A stretch of DNA of 64,000 nt from CAWAND01 sp963727915 (GCA_963727915.1 CAVSID010000001.1:310001-374000); one strand, 5' to 3'. Counted from the first letter of the stretch, positions 19,272-28,835 are shown. Program-made: numbers and translations. Notes: generated by a model from the letters alone, not told the origin.

Positions 19272-19431
19272 CACCGTCATTCCCGCAACCGGGGACTGAC
19301 AAGAGTTGGTGACAAGCGTCACTGCCAGCCAGGCTCATGACCGCCTAGACTGGTCAAAATGCACGCAATCTGCTCTGCCCCGGGCAAGCGAATTCGGGCC
19401 GCATCTCGAGTGTAGTTGAGGATCTCAAACC

Positions 19432-19848
19432 ATGTCCCACCGCCTTTCTCGCTTCCTGCTCATCATCTTCGAAGCCTTTCTGGCGCTGACGGCGATTGCC
19501 GGTGGCATCGGCCTGCTGACCGGCATACTCGCTATGCCTGTTGAGTATCTATCCGGCTCCCCCTTCGATAGTTTTCTGATTCCCGGTCTGTCGCTGATGG
19601 TGCTTGTCGGCGGGCTAGCGTTGGTGGGCACGATTTTGGTGGCCCGCAAACACCGCTATGCTGCAGCCGTCACGGCCGTTTCAGGTGTGGCGATCATCAT
19701 CTTCGAGTTGGTCGAGGTGTTGGTGATCGGCTCACCGGCGGGAGTGGCGCGCAACCTTCAGATCTTCTACTCCAGCCTGGGGCTCCTGATTGTGCTGACC
19801 TCGCTGGCGCCGTTGGCTGACCTGCGCCGAAACCTCGCCCAGGCATAG
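19432..19848 (+). CDS. Four-helix membrane protein, unknown function
   Basis: One hundred and thirty-eight residues with four hydrophobic segments (about 8-32, 47-68, 77-98, 108-128) and little soluble sequence. ATG 19432 follows GAGG. I do not recognise a characterised family. It is followed by another small membrane protein 100 bases downstream on the same strand. Confidence 0.75.
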   Translation: MSHRLSRFLLIIFEAFLALTAIAGGIGLLTGILAMPVEYLSGSPFDSFLIPGLSLMVLVGGLALVGTILVARKHRYAAAVTAVSGVAIIIFELVEVLVIGSPAGVARNLQIFYSSLGLLIVLTSLAPLADLRRNLAQA

Positions 19849-19950
19849 CCGCACCGGTCGACGTACCGGATGGGGACCCGGCCTCGCTGGACCCGAGGCG
19901 GCGAATGTCCGCGCCGGCCCCCTGGGGGCCGGGCAGATGGAGGCGGTGCC

Positions 19951-20379
19951 ATGTCGCGTGAGACTGCTTTCGTGGCCTGGGCGTTCTTCTTCCAATTGGT
20001 CCTGATCGTCCACTTCGCGCTTCGCAAATGGGCCTTCGATGTCTACACTCTTCGATGGGGATGGGTAGTGTATGCCCTCAGTCTGCCCGCCCTCGCGCTG
20101 AGCTGGTACCTATGGAAACAGGGCTCACCCTGGGCTCTGTGGGTCGGGGGGATTCTGTATTTTGTCTTTGCTGTTTTCGGTTTCAGCGTCGAATACCTTG
20201 CCCACGTCACAACCTGGCGATCTCCCATTGCTTGGCCGATCTTCCTTCCGTACCTCCTGCTCTATCTGGCGACGGTGATGTTCTATTGGTGGCCGGTGGG
20301 GGCGATCAGCCGCCCGCTTTGGTACGCCTACGCCTTCCTTTTCATTGTCGCCTCCTGGCTCAACATCAGTTCACACTGA
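19951..20379 (+). CDS. Membrane protein, unknown function
   Basis: One hundred and forty-two residues with about five hydrophobic segments rich in Trp and Tyr (WAFFFQLVLIVHFALRKW, VVYALSLPALALSWYLW, PIFLPYLLLYLATVMFYWW). ATG 19951 is preceded by GGAGG (about 19940). No known motif seen. Confidence 0.75.
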   Translation: MSRETAFVAWAFFFQLVLIVHFALRKWAFDVYTLRWGWVVYALSLPALALSWYLWKQGSPWALWVGGILYFVFAVFGFSVEYLAHVTTWRSPIAWPIFLPYLLLYLATVMFYWWPVGAISRPLWYAYAFLFIVASWLNISSH

Positions 20380-20775
20380 GTGAGCACCGATTTCGCTTGC
20401 CGGGCCTCACCGGCTATCCCCGACTCAGCTGAGCTGTGTCGGACGGCCGTCGCCAGCCATTCCATTCGCGCCTGAAATTGGGGCGTTCTCAACAGGGTAC
20501 CGTCGGTGTGATCTGAGCCAAAACCCCGTGCCGCGATTCATCCACCATGCAAGGGATCGGTTGACGATGGTTCCTCACCGATCGGGATCCTGCCCGGCTT
20601 CGCACTCCACCTAGAACCCACCTGCCTGTGCCCGATGACTGCGGCTTCTGACCTGCCCCCCATCGATCCATTTGTGCATTCCCTCACAATCTCCTTGCGC
20701 GCCGGTGCTTGATGCTGGACCAGAAGTGGCGGTGCCGCCTGTTCAAACCCGGCACCTGCGGTAAGATGTTCATCC
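20380..20775 (+). other. Intergenic region, nothing recognised
   Basis: About 395 bases between a small membrane protein and the spermidine-synthase-like gene. I see no credible coding frame, tRNA or strong repeat. Confidence 0.3.
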
Positions 20776-22914
20776 ATGCCCCTTGATTACACACTGAGCG
20801 TTCTGCTCTCGGCGTTTCTGTTGTTTCAGGTCCAGCCCCTGATCGGCAAGTTCATCCTGCCCTGGTTTGGCGGGACGCCCATGGTTTGGTCCACGGTGCT
20901 GCTGTTCTTCCAAACGCTGCTCACGGCTGGCTATGCCTACGCCACCTGGCTCTTGGGCAAGACGCGACCCAAGGTCCAGGGCTGGATCCACCTGGCGGCC
21001 CTGGGCCTGTCGCTGGCCCTGATCTGCCTGGCTGCTTTCTCCTGGCCCTCCCCGCTGACCCCGGACCCCAGCTGGCGGCCCGTGTTGGGCGCGCAGCCGA
21101 TCCCCGGCATCCTCCGGATCCTGGCGGCCGCCGTCGGTGTCCCCTACTTGATCCTGTCCGCCAACAGCACTCTGATGCAGGCGTGGTTCTACCGACAGCA
21201 CGGCGATCCCCTTCCCTACCGCCTGTATGCGCTGTCCAACGCGGGCTCGCTCTTGGCGCTGGTCACCTACCCGCTCATCTTTGAGCCACTGCTGAGCCTG
21301 CGGGTCCAGGCCGATGTCTGGGCAGCCGCTTACGTCGTCTTTGCCGTTGCCGCCGGCGCGTTGGCCTGGCGCGCCGCCCACCAGCCATCCGGCGTTTCTC
21401 CGGCCGAGGCGGCGGCCAGCTCGGCCGGTAAGCGGCCTCCCTGGAGCCAATATGCACTCTGGGTTGGGCTGGCGGCGGTGGCATCGTCGCTGCTGGTCTC
21501 GGTCACCAACCAGATGACCCAAGAGGTGGCTGTCATCCCCTTCCTATGGGTGCTGCCACTGGCTGTCTATTTGTTAACCTTCGTCCTGGCCTTCTCCGGA
21601 GAGCGGTTCTACGACCGCCGGCTCTACCTGATCGCGTTTGGCGGGCTGAGCCTGTTCAGCCTGTGGTCGCTGGTGCATTTCCCAGCATTTAGCCTGGCTA
21701 CCCAGCTCACGGCCTACACGCTGCTCCTCTTCGCCGCCTGCATGCTGTGCCACAACGAGCTCTACCGCGTGCGACCCCAGCCCAGCCACCTTTCGGGTTT
21801 CTATCTCATGGTGGCCCTTGGCGGGGCTTTAGGCGGCATGTTCGTCACCCTGTTCGCGCCATGGCTGTTCTCAACCGGGTTCTGGGAACTCCAATGGGGG
21901 CTGGTGGCAGCCGCCATCTTGATGGTTGTGATCATTGTTCGGGAGCGCCCCTCCGAGATGCCCAAACGCCGGAGACGAGGGCACCGGCAGGCACAGGCCG
22001 CCCGGCCCCAGATGAGCCCAGCGGCTTGGGTCACCTCCGGACTGGTGGTGCTCTTGGCTGGTCTCACCGTGCTGATCATGCGAACAACCGGTTCGGCCGC
22101 CTTGCTCTCCCTTCGCAGCTTCTATGGGATTTCGCGCGTTTGGGCCATCAACACCGATCGGCCCGACATCCTCGCCTACCAGTTCACCCACGGCAAGACG
22201 GTGCACGGTTTCCAATTCGCGGCTGACCGTTTTCGCAAGCTTCCCACAGCCTTCTACAGCGACACGAGCGGCGTTGGGCTGGCCTTTCTCCAAGATCCGC
22301 AGAGGCCGGGACCGATCCGGGTCGGCGGCCTGGGAATGGGTGTAGGCGTGATCGCTGCCTACGGCCAGCCGGGGGATACCTTCCGATTTTACGAGATCAA
22401 CCCAGACGTTATCCGCATCGCTGAGGGCGAGGGCGGCTACTTCTCCTTCCTGTCTGATACCCCGGCCAAGGTCGACGTCGTCCAGGGGGACGCCCGCCTG
22501 GCGCTGGAGGATGAGCTGGCCAACGGCGACCCCGAGGCCTTCGATCTGTTGGTGCTGGACGCCTTCAGCGGCGACACGATTCCGCTTCACCTTCTCACCC
22601 GAGAGGCGTTCGAAATCTACCTCAAGCACATGGCCCCCGGCGGGATCGTTGCCGTTCACGTTTCCAACCGCAACTTCGATCTGGCCCTCGAGGTCTACCG
22701 TCTGGCGGACGCGTTCGACCTGGGCGCTGTGGAGATCGAAGACAGCGGTGACGGCCTTCAAAGCTACAACTCGGTGTGGATGCTCTTGACAACGAACCAG
22801 GCCTTTCTGTCCAATCCCAACATCGTCTCCCGCGCCACGCCCCGCCCGGCGATTCCCGCCAGCCTTCCCGTTTGGACAGACAACTACAGCAATCTGCTTG
22901 CCGTGTTGAAGTGA
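20776..22914 (+). CDS. Fused membrane (MFS-like)/spermidine synthase-like protein
   Basis: Seven hundred and twelve residues. The N-terminal ~430 residues hold about 11-12 membrane helices, starting YTLSVLLSAFLLFQVQPLIG (the QPLIGK signature of fused MFS/spermidine synthases) and FGGTPMVWSTVLLFFQTLL. The C-terminal domain is spermidine-synthase-like: GGLGMGVGVIAAYGQPGD, YEINPDVI, VVQGDARLALE, FDLLVLDAFSGDTIPLHLLT. The Asp in VLDAFSGD corresponds to the catalytic-loop region of aminopropyltransferases. The true substrate is unproven; many such fusions lack demonstrated polyamine synthase activity. A second protein with the domains in opposite order lies at 62625-64000. Confidence 0.9.
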   Translation: MPLDYTLSVLLSAFLLFQVQPLIGKFILPWFGGTPMVWSTVLLFFQTLLTAGYAYATWLLGKTRPKVQGWIHLAALGLSLALICLAAFSWPSPLTPDPSWRPVLGAQPIPGILRILAAAVGVPYLILSANSTLMQAWFYRQHGDPLPYRLYALSNAGSLLALVTYPLIFEPLLSLRVQADVWAAAYVVFAVAAGALAWRAAHQPSGVSPAEAAASSAGKRPPWSQYALWVGLAAVASSLLVSVTNQMTQEVAVIPFLWVLPLAVYLLTFVLAFSGERFYDRRLYLIAFGGLSLFSLWSLVHFPAFSLATQLTAYTLLLFAACMLCHNELYRVRPQPSHLSGFYLMVALGGALGGMFVTLFAPWLFSTGFWELQWGLVAAAILMVVIIVRERPSEMPKRRRRGHRQAQAARPQMSPAAWVTSGLVVLLAGLTVLIMRTTGSAALLSLRSFYGISRVWAINTDRPDILAYQFTHGKTVHGFQFAADRFRKLPTAFYSDTSGVGLAFLQDPQRPGPIRVGGLGMGVGVIAAYGQPGDTFRFYEINPDVIRIAEGEGGYFSFLSDTPAKVDVVQGDARLALEDELANGDPEAFDLLVLDAFSGDTIPLHLLTREAFEIYLKHMAPGGIVAVHVSNRNFDLALEVYRLADAFDLGAVEIEDSGDGLQSYNSVWMLLTTNQAFLSNPNIVSRATPRPAIPASLPVWTDNYSNLLAVLK

Positions 22915-23282
22915 GCGTTGAGCTCTGAGCTTTGGGCTCAATGTCTCTGCCGACTTGGGCAGGAGTCCCCCTCCTGTTCATGTCATTGCGAGCGAGCGGA
23001 GCGACCGCCTGTCCCAATCTTGATTGGGGCAGGCATCGCCTCACCAGGACATCTTGATGTCCCCGGCTCAAGGGCATCTTCACATCTGGTCTGGGATCAC
23101 CATCGACTTGCGGTCCGTTTTCCTGGGCGTTTCCCCTCCCGGCAAAGCCAGGCGTGTGATGGACCGCCGGCCAGAAAGGAAGTAGCAGTTTTGTGAATTC
23201 CTTCACAAGGAGAATGGACCAGACGATCCCAGCATTTGTTACATTGAAATGGTAGGCTGCGAGGGTCTAGGGAGGTGGGACG
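22915..23282. repeat. Intergenic region with REP-like element and hairpin
   Basis: It starts with short period-8 repeats (GAGCGTT, GAGCTCT, GAGCTTT) at 22914-22940. At 22981 comes a REP-like TGTCATTGCGAGCGAGCGGA motif, followed by a hairpin CCCAATC-tt-GATTGGG (23013-23028). The end of the region holds palindrome copy 2. No coding frame is seen. Confidence 0.45.
23191..23208. promoter_or_regulatory. Palindrome TTGTGA-N6-TCACAA (copy 2)
   Basis: Perfect copy, spacer ATTCCT, 74 bases before the start codon of the NTF2-like gene at 23283. A position suitable for an upstream operator of the 23283-27118 gene group. Confidence 0.6.
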
Positions 23283-23663
23283 ATGAGCGGATCGGTCACC
23301 AAGCAACAACTCAAGGGGCTTCTCGAGGCTTTCAACCGACACGATATGGAAGCCATCATGTCCTATTTCGCTAACGATTGTGTGTTGTACATGCCAAAGG
23401 GGCATGGGCCCCGTGGCGATGTCTACCGCGGCAAAGCTGCCGTTCGCGCCGGCTTGGCCACCCGCTTTGAAGGTGTTCCCGATGTACATTACGGCGAGGA
23501 TCGGCACTGGGCAATGGAAGACTTCGGCGTCTCCGAGTGGACTCTGACCGGCACACTGCCGGACGGCGAAAAGATCGAGGTACGTGGTGCGGATTTGCTG
23601 GAGTTCGAGGCCGGCAAGATTGTGCGCAAGGACTCTTACTGGAAGATCGTCGATCCAGAATAA
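23283..23663 (+). CDS. NTF2-like/SnoaL-type protein
   Basis: One hundred and twenty-six residues with the cone-shaped NTF2 fold: an N-terminal helix (QLKGLLEAFNRHDMEAIMSY), FANDCVLYMPKG, GKAAVRAGLATRFEG and terminal strands (DLLEFEAGKIVRKDSYWKIV). Such proteins are small-molecule isomerases, hydrolases or binding proteins; no catalytic residue set is diagnostic here. GGAGG lies at about 23270. It precedes the iron-sulfur and molybdopterin subunit genes and may be co-transcribed. Confidence 0.85.
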   Translation: MSGSVTKQQLKGLLEAFNRHDMEAIMSYFANDCVLYMPKGHGPRGDVYRGKAAVRAGLATRFEGVPDVHYGEDRHWAMEDFGVSEWTLTGTLPDGEKIEVRGADLLEFEAGKIVRKDSYWKIVDPE

Positions 23664-23744
23664 TGGCTCGCCATCACCGGCCGGCCTCTCGATCCCGATT
23701 CGCTGGACTTGGTGCATGAAGCTACCAAACACGAGGTAGTCCAG

Positions 23745-24224
23745 ATGAACGATCCACTCGCAATCACCGTCAACGGCCAAAGACACACCGTCCAGTCTCA
23801 ACCGGAGACACCCTTGCTGTACGTTCTGCGCGACGAGCTCGGCTTGGCCGGGCCGCAGTTTGGATGCGGCTCCGAGACCTGCAAAGCCTGCACCGTACTG
23901 GTCGGAGCCCGAGAGGTCCAAGCCTGCAAGCTTCCCGTGTCCGAGGCGACCGACGGTGCCATCACCACACTGGAGGGTCTGCAAGCCGAAGGTGAGCTGC
24001 ACCCTATTCAACGCGCATTCATCGACGAGCAGGCCACCCAGTGCGGTTACTGCGTCAACGGCATGGTCATGACCACGGCCGCGTTCCTCCACCGCAATCA
24101 CCAGCCGACCGATGATGAGATCCGTGAGGCGCTTGAAGGTAATCTGTGCCGCTGCGGTGCTCATTCCCGCATCCTGAAAGCAGTAAGGCGGGCCGCCGAC
24201 TACCTGGCCGAAGAAGGGATGTGA
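23745..24224 (+). CDS. [2Fe-2S] subunit of a molybdenum hydroxylase
   Basis: Small electron-transfer subunit of 159 residues in the xanthine dehydrogenase family (IorA/CoxS-like). The plant-type cluster ligands are Cys in FGCGSETCKAC (C-x4-C-x2-C) plus a later Cys in QACKLP. The second cluster is CGYC...CRCG near residues 104-138. The first motif is unusual: the family normally reads CGxGxCGAC. ATG 23745 matches the family start; a longer upstream frame exists but adds no similarity. The large subunit follows 3 bases after. Confidence 0.92.
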   Translation: MNDPLAITVNGQRHTVQSQPETPLLYVLRDELGLAGPQFGCGSETCKACTVLVGAREVQACKLPVSEATDGAITTLEGLQAEGELHPIQRAFIDEQATQCGYCVNGMVMTTAAFLHRNHQPTDDEIREALEGNLCRCGAHSRILKAVRRAADYLAEEGM

Positions 24225-24227
24225 GCC

Positions 24228-26366
24228 ATGGCCTCCCAACGACCCGGCCCACGGAGCTTTTCGCAGTGGAACCCCACTGGCGCCTTGTCGGTCGCCAACC
24301 AGGTGGACGATTGGCTGCGCATCGAGCCCGACGGTTCGGTGACGGTCTTCAGCGGGAAGGTCGAGCTCGGCACCGGGGTGCAGACTGCTTTGGCGCAGAT
24401 TGTGGCCGAGGAACTCGACGTGCCGTTCGAACGGATCACGCTGGTGATGGGCGACACGGCGCTTGTCCCCGACGAAGGCATTACGGCCGGCAGCACCACG
24501 CTCCAGATCGGCGGCTTCGCCCTCCGGCAGGCCAGCGCCGAAGCCCGGCAGGCGCTGCTCGAGGCTGCTTCGGACCAACTGGATGCCATGCTCGACGAGC
24601 TGACGGTGCGTGACGGCATCGTCAGCGTCACCAGCGACCCGGTCCGTTCGACCACGTATGCCGAGCTGATGGGCGGCAAGGCGTTCAAACGGGAGATCAG
24701 CCTGCACGCGCCTCTCAAGCCGGTCTCCAGCTACAACATCGTGGGCCGGGCCCTGCCTCGCATCGACCTGCCGCGAAAGCTCACCGGCCAGGCCGGCTAC
24801 GTGCACGACGTCCGGCTACCGGGGATGCTCCACGCCCGTGTGGTGCGGCCGCCCGACCCGGGGGCGTCGCTCGATTCCTATGATCCGGCGTCGGCTCTGG
24901 GGGCGGAGATCGTGCACGAGGGGGATTTCCTGGCCGTGGCCGCCAAGCGCGAGTACGACGCCGTTCGCGCCGCCGCTGCCCTCAAGGTGACCTGGCGGCA
25001 GTCCTCGCAGCGGCCACCGCTGCAGGAGCTCTTCCAGCACCTTCGGGAGCAGGACACCTTCGACGAGGTGTCCCTAGATGAAGGTGACGTTGAGACAACC
25101 ATGCCGGAGGCCAAGATCCGGCTGGCGGCCAGCTACGCCCAGCCCTTCCAGGCTCACGCATCCATCGGCCCATCGTGCGCCGTGGCGGATGTCACGGCGG
25201 ACAGCGCCACGCTGTGGGCCAGCACGCAGAGCCCCTATCCCTTGCGCGAGGCGCTGGCCGATCTGCTACATATGCCCGAAGACGCCGTCCGCGTGATCTA
25301 CGCCGAAGGATCCGGCTCGTACGGCCACAACGGCGCCGACGATGCGGCGGCCGACGCGGCCCTCATTTCGCAGAAGCTGGGCCGCCCGGTGCGGCTGCAA
25401 TGGTCGCGCAGCGACGAGTTTCTTTGGGAGCCGTATGCTCCGGCCATGCTGATGGAGCTGCACGGTGGGTTGTCCGCCGAAGGGCACATCATCGCATGGG
25501 AACACGAGGTCTGGTCACCCACCCATGGCAACCGGCCCCGGCTGGCCAATCAGCTTCTCGCCGGTCAGCTCGCCTACGGCCTGCGCCCGCCAGCCCCGCA
25601 GTGGTTTGGCGGCGGTGATCGCAACGCCCCCGTCGACTACGCGCTGCCCAACCAGCGCGTAGTCGCCCACTGGTTGGCCGAGATGCCCCTCCGCACGTCG
25701 TCGATGCGCACCCTGGGGGGGGCGGCCAACACCTTCGCCAACGAGTCCTTCATGGACGAGCTGGCATTCGCCGCTGGGGTCGATCCGCTGACGTTCCGCT
25801 CGAACCACCTGGACGATAAGCGGGGCATCGCCGCCCTCCAAGCTGCCGCTGAGCATGCAGGCTGGGGCGAGCCGCTTCAGGAGGGAGTTGGTCGTGGCGT
25901 GGCCTATGCCCGCTACGAGAACGAAGGCGCCTACGTCGCCACCGTCGCCCAAGTGCGGGTGGACCCCGGGAGCGGGGCCATCCGCGTCGAGCGCCTGGTC
26001 AGCGCCCACGACTGTGGCCTGATCGTCAACCCCGACGGAGTCACCAACCAGATCGAGGGCAATCTGATCCAATCGCTGAGCCGGGCGCTGTTCGAGGAGA
26101 TCACCTTCGACGAGCGCCGCATCACCAGCGCCGATTGGGACACGTACCCTATCCTACGTTTTTCGGACCTTCCGGACATCCAGGTAGTGCTGATCAACCG
26201 GCCGGACGAGCCGCTGCTTGGCGCCGGCGAGCCGGCGTCGATCTGCACCGCCGCGGCAGTGGCCAACGCCATCTTCGCCGCCTGCGGCGCCAGGCTGCGT
26301 CACATCCCGCTGACGGCGGACAGGGTCAAACAGGCGATGAGGGGCGGACCGATAACCGTGCCATGA
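24228..26366 (+). CDS. Molybdopterin-binding subunit, xanthine dehydrogenase family
   Basis: Large catalytic subunit of 712 residues, of the two-subunit type without a FAD subunit (isoquinoline 1-oxidoreductase/nicotinate or aldehyde dehydrogenase-like). Family features: VFSGKVELGTGVQTALAQIV, VMGDTALVPDEGITAGSTT, LPRKLTGQAGYVHDV, and near the C-terminus the catalytic Glu in LLGAGEPASICTAAAVANAI. It lies between the [2Fe-2S] gene and a methyltransferase whose ATG overlaps its stop. No cofactor-maturation gene (XdhC) is nearby. Substrate cannot be told from sequence. Confidence 0.92.
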   Translation: MASQRPGPRSFSQWNPTGALSVANQVDDWLRIEPDGSVTVFSGKVELGTGVQTALAQIVAEELDVPFERITLVMGDTALVPDEGITAGSTTLQIGGFALRQASAEARQALLEAASDQLDAMLDELTVRDGIVSVTSDPVRSTTYAELMGGKAFKREISLHAPLKPVSSYNIVGRALPRIDLPRKLTGQAGYVHDVRLPGMLHARVVRPPDPGASLDSYDPASALGAEIVHEGDFLAVAAKREYDAVRAAAALKVTWRQSSQRPPLQELFQHLREQDTFDEVSLDEGDVETTMPEAKIRLAASYAQPFQAHASIGPSCAVADVTADSATLWASTQSPYPLREALADLLHMPEDAVRVIYAEGSGSYGHNGADDAAADAALISQKLGRPVRLQWSRSDEFLWEPYAPAMLMELHGGLSAEGHIIAWEHEVWSPTHGNRPRLANQLLAGQLAYGLRPPAPQWFGGGDRNAPVDYALPNQRVVAHWLAEMPLRTSSMRTLGGAANTFANESFMDELAFAAGVDPLTFRSNHLDDKRGIAALQAAAEHAGWGEPLQEGVGRGVAYARYENEGAYVATVAQVRVDPGSGAIRVERLVSAHDCGLIVNPDGVTNQIEGNLIQSLSRALFEEITFDERRITSADWDTYPILRFSDLPDIQVVLINRPDEPLLGAGEPASICTAAAVANAIFAACGARLRHIPLTADRVKQAMRGGPITVP

Positions 26367-27118
26367 CGCGAACGGACCCCACCAAGCGCTTCTCCAACAG
26401 GGTCGAAGACTACGTCAAATATCGGCCCAGCTATCCCCCGGATGCGATCGGCTTTCTTCTCAACCGCGGTCTGGATCACACGTCTTCGGTCGCCGACGTC
26501 GGATCAGGGACGGGAATCTTGAGCGAGCTTCTGCTAGCACACGTCGAGCGAGTGTATGCGATCGAGCCAAACGACGAGATGCGGGCGGCGGCGGAAGCCA
26601 GGTTGGGAGGGCATATTCGGTTCGTGTCGCTGCAAGCCACGGCGGAGGCCACCGGCCTGCCGAACCAATCCGTGGATTGGGTGATCGCCGCCCAGGCCTT
26701 TCATTGGTTCGACGTGGCGCGCGCCCTGGCTGAGTTCCGGCGGATCCTGCGCGAGCCCAGGCGGCTGGCCCTGCTGTGGAACTACCGCCTCAACGACACA
26801 CCGTTCCTGAACGCGTATGAAGAACTGCTCCAGGCCTGTGGGACAGATTACAAGGCGGTCAGTCACCAGGGGATGTCGGAGGACGATCTGGCCGGCTTGT
26901 TCGTCAGTGACTTTCGCCTGAAGCAATTCGACAACCAACAACAACTCGATCTCGAGGGGCTCAAGGGCCGGCTATTCTCATCTTCGTACACCCCATCGCC
27001 AGGCGATCCTGGGTACGAACCCATGGTCGAGGGAATTGAGGCCGCCTTCAAACGCCACCAAGAACACGGGCTGGTCGTCGTCAGGTACAAGACTCGCGTC
27101 TATTCGGGCTGCCTCTGA
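26363..27118 (+). CDS. Class I SAM-dependent methyltransferase
   Basis: Two hundred and fifty-one residues. It starts TKRFSNRVEDYVKYRPSYP, the opening of a large UbiE-like group. SAM-binding motif I is VADVGSGTGILSELLL, the acidic end of strand 2 is YAIEPNDEM, and motif IV is WVIAAQAFHWFD. ATG 26363 overlaps the stop of the molybdopterin subunit (ATGA), so the genes are coupled. Substrate unknown. Confidence 0.9.
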   Translation: MTRTDPTKRFSNRVEDYVKYRPSYPPDAIGFLLNRGLDHTSSVADVGSGTGILSELLLAHVERVYAIEPNDEMRAAAEARLGGHIRFVSLQATAEATGLPNQSVDWVIAAQAFHWFDVARALAEFRRILREPRRLALLWNYRLNDTPFLNAYEELLQACGTDYKAVSHQGMSEDDLAGLFVSDFRLKQFDNQQQLDLEGLKGRLFSSSYTPSPGDPGYEPMVEGIEAAFKRHQEHGLVVVRYKTRVYSGCL

Positions 27119-27550
27119 GCCGAATCCCCATCTCTGGTGCTCTGCTGGGACTCTCTGCATCACCCCAAGGAGAGCCTGTGCAGGTTGCCTTCGAACATGT
27201 TTCTTTCGCGCGCTTTGTCACTGTGCGCCGGCGCACCCCTAAGTTAGACTCCGATGCGAAACATTTGGCAGGTGCACCGGTGGGCAGGCGTCAGCCTGTT
27301 TTCAGGCGCTCATCTGGGCGAGTGCTAGCTTGAAGCTCAGGACACCTTAGTCCTGGCTATCGCAACAATGGTGTGCAAAGATATGGGGACCAAGAACCGA
27401 TTCCGCCGCCGAGGCTACAGCGTCCTGGGGGTACAATCGCTCGGCCCTGCCGGCCCTTTCTTCTCCCCCTGGCGCACCTCCCGTTCTTGCCAGGCGGGGT
27501 GCCGCACTGAGAGTGATTGATCTGGCGTGATGCCAGACACGGAGGCCTTC
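27119..27550 (+). other. Intergenic region with a possible PepSY-protein remnant
   Basis: About 430 bases. The short frame ATG 27254 to TAG 27326-27328 encodes MRNIWQVHRWAGVSLFSG, which looks like the N-terminus of PepSY-associated membrane proteins (first helix preceded by hRWxGl). It stops after 24 codons, and I could not follow the family downstream. No other gene is evident before HlyD. Confidence 0.3.
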
Positions 27551-28741
27551 ATGTTCCAACGACCTGCCCACACGCTGTACACGATCCTCTTGATCGTCGT
27601 CGCAGGCAGCCTGCTGGCGGCCTGCGGGGGCGGTCCCGCACCGGCCACACCGACGCCGGCACCGAGCGACTCGACGGATGTCAACCCCATTGTGAGCGCG
27701 ACCGGGGTGGTAGTCCCCGAGCGGTGGGCCCGCCTCAGCGTCCGGGCCAGCGGTCAGGTCGTTGAGCTCCCCGTGGGCATCGGCGACATCGTTCAGCAGG
27801 GTGATCTGCTCCTGGCGCTCGACAGTCGCTCCACTATGCAAGCCGGGGTGGCGGGCGCCGAGCTCGAACTCGTCAACGCCCGCCAGGCCCTGGACGAACT
27901 GGTCGAGTTGGCCGATATGGCGAGGGCCCAAGCTGAACAGGAGCTGGCGGCCGCCCGGGACGATCTGCACACAGCTGAGTACACCCTTAGCGTGCGCACA
28001 CAGGGCAACCGAGCAAGCACGGCGACGATTTCGGCCCAAGAAGGCCGGGTGCTGTTGGCCAAGAAGTCGCTCGATCAGGCCAAGAAGCGAGCCTGCGACG
28101 GCACGCCTGACGACAACGATTGTGCGCAGGCAGCCATCAACCTTAGCAACGCCCAACAAGCCTATGATTCGGCCGTCCGTACGCTGAACTGGTACAAGGG
28201 GCACCCGACCGATATCGAACAGTCACAGCTCGACGCCGATGTGGCCGCCGCCCAGGCACGAGTGAACGATGCCCAACGAACCATGGAGCGGATGCAAGAT
28301 GGCCCGGACAGCCGAGCCTTGGAAGCGGCGAATGCCCGCGTGGCCAACGCTGAAGCTGCGCGTGAAGCCGCGCAGTCCCAACTCGAAGGAGCAGAACTGC
28401 GGGCGCCGTTCGCCGGCACCATCACCGACATCCAGGTGCGTCCGTCGGAATGGGTGCCCGCCGGCACGGCAGTGGTCGTGATTGCAGACCTCAGCTCGCT
28501 GCGGGTTGAAACCACGGATCTCAACGAAATCGACGCGGCGCGCGTCCATGTCAACGACACCGCCCAAGTGTCCTTCGATGCCGTGCCGGACTTCGTCGGC
28601 ACGGGCAAGATCCAGCGTCTCCTGCCGATGCCCAGCGTGAGCGGCGGAACCAACTACACCGCCTGGGTCCACGTTGACTCGATGCCCAAATCGGTCCTGT
28701 GGGGGATGACGGCTTTCGTTGACATCGAACTGCAGGATTGA
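27551..28741 (+). CDS. HlyD-family efflux adaptor lipoprotein
   Basis: Membrane-fusion/periplasmic adaptor of 396 residues. ATG 27551 follows GGAGG. The signal peptide ends in lipobox LLAAC (about residue 26), then comes a Pro/Thr-rich spacer. The biotinyl-lipoyl-like domain has GVVVPERWARLSVRASGQVV; a long coiled-coil hairpin spans about 95-275, and the second lipoyl half is LRAPFAGTITDIQVRPSEWV. The beta-barrel domain ends MTAFVDIELQD. These proteins normally work with an ABC-2/MacB-type exporter; none is adjacent. Confidence 0.9.
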   Translation: MFQRPAHTLYTILLIVVAGSLLAACGGGPAPATPTPAPSDSTDVNPIVSATGVVVPERWARLSVRASGQVVELPVGIGDIVQQGDLLLALDSRSTMQAGVAGAELELVNARQALDELVELADMARAQAEQELAAARDDLHTAEYTLSVRTQGNRASTATISAQEGRVLLAKKSLDQAKKRACDGTPDDNDCAQAAINLSNAQQAYDSAVRTLNWYKGHPTDIEQSQLDADVAAAQARVNDAQRTMERMQDGPDSRALEAANARVANAEAAREAAQSQLEGAELRAPFAGTITDIQVRPSEWVPAGTAVVVIADLSSLRVETTDLNEIDAARVHVNDTAQVSFDAVPDFVGTGKIQRLLPMPSVSGGTNYTAWVHVDSMPKSVLWGMTAFVDIELQD

Positions 28742-28835
28742 CCCACTGCCCGGCATCCCCGACTGCCAGGCGTCGCTGAACCACTAAGCCCTCGATCAGG
28801 TGGCCGCCCGACGTGCCAACCTGACCCCCACCGAC

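Noticed and set aside
19310..19330. GGTGACaagcGTCACT as another copy of the TTGTGA-N6-TCACAA palindrome
   Set aside because: Different core (GGTGAC/GTCACT) and a 4-base spacer; it does not fit the family.
21871..22941. Open reading frame of 356 codons on the minus strand, opposite the spermidine-synthase fusion
   Set aside because: Antisense shadow of a well-conserved gene with no recognisable protein features.
23097..24806. Open reading frame of 569 codons on the minus strand, opposite the molybdenum hydroxylase genes
   Set aside because: It lies antisense to clearly conserved genes, has no family features, and arises from the GC-rich third positions of the plus-strand genes.
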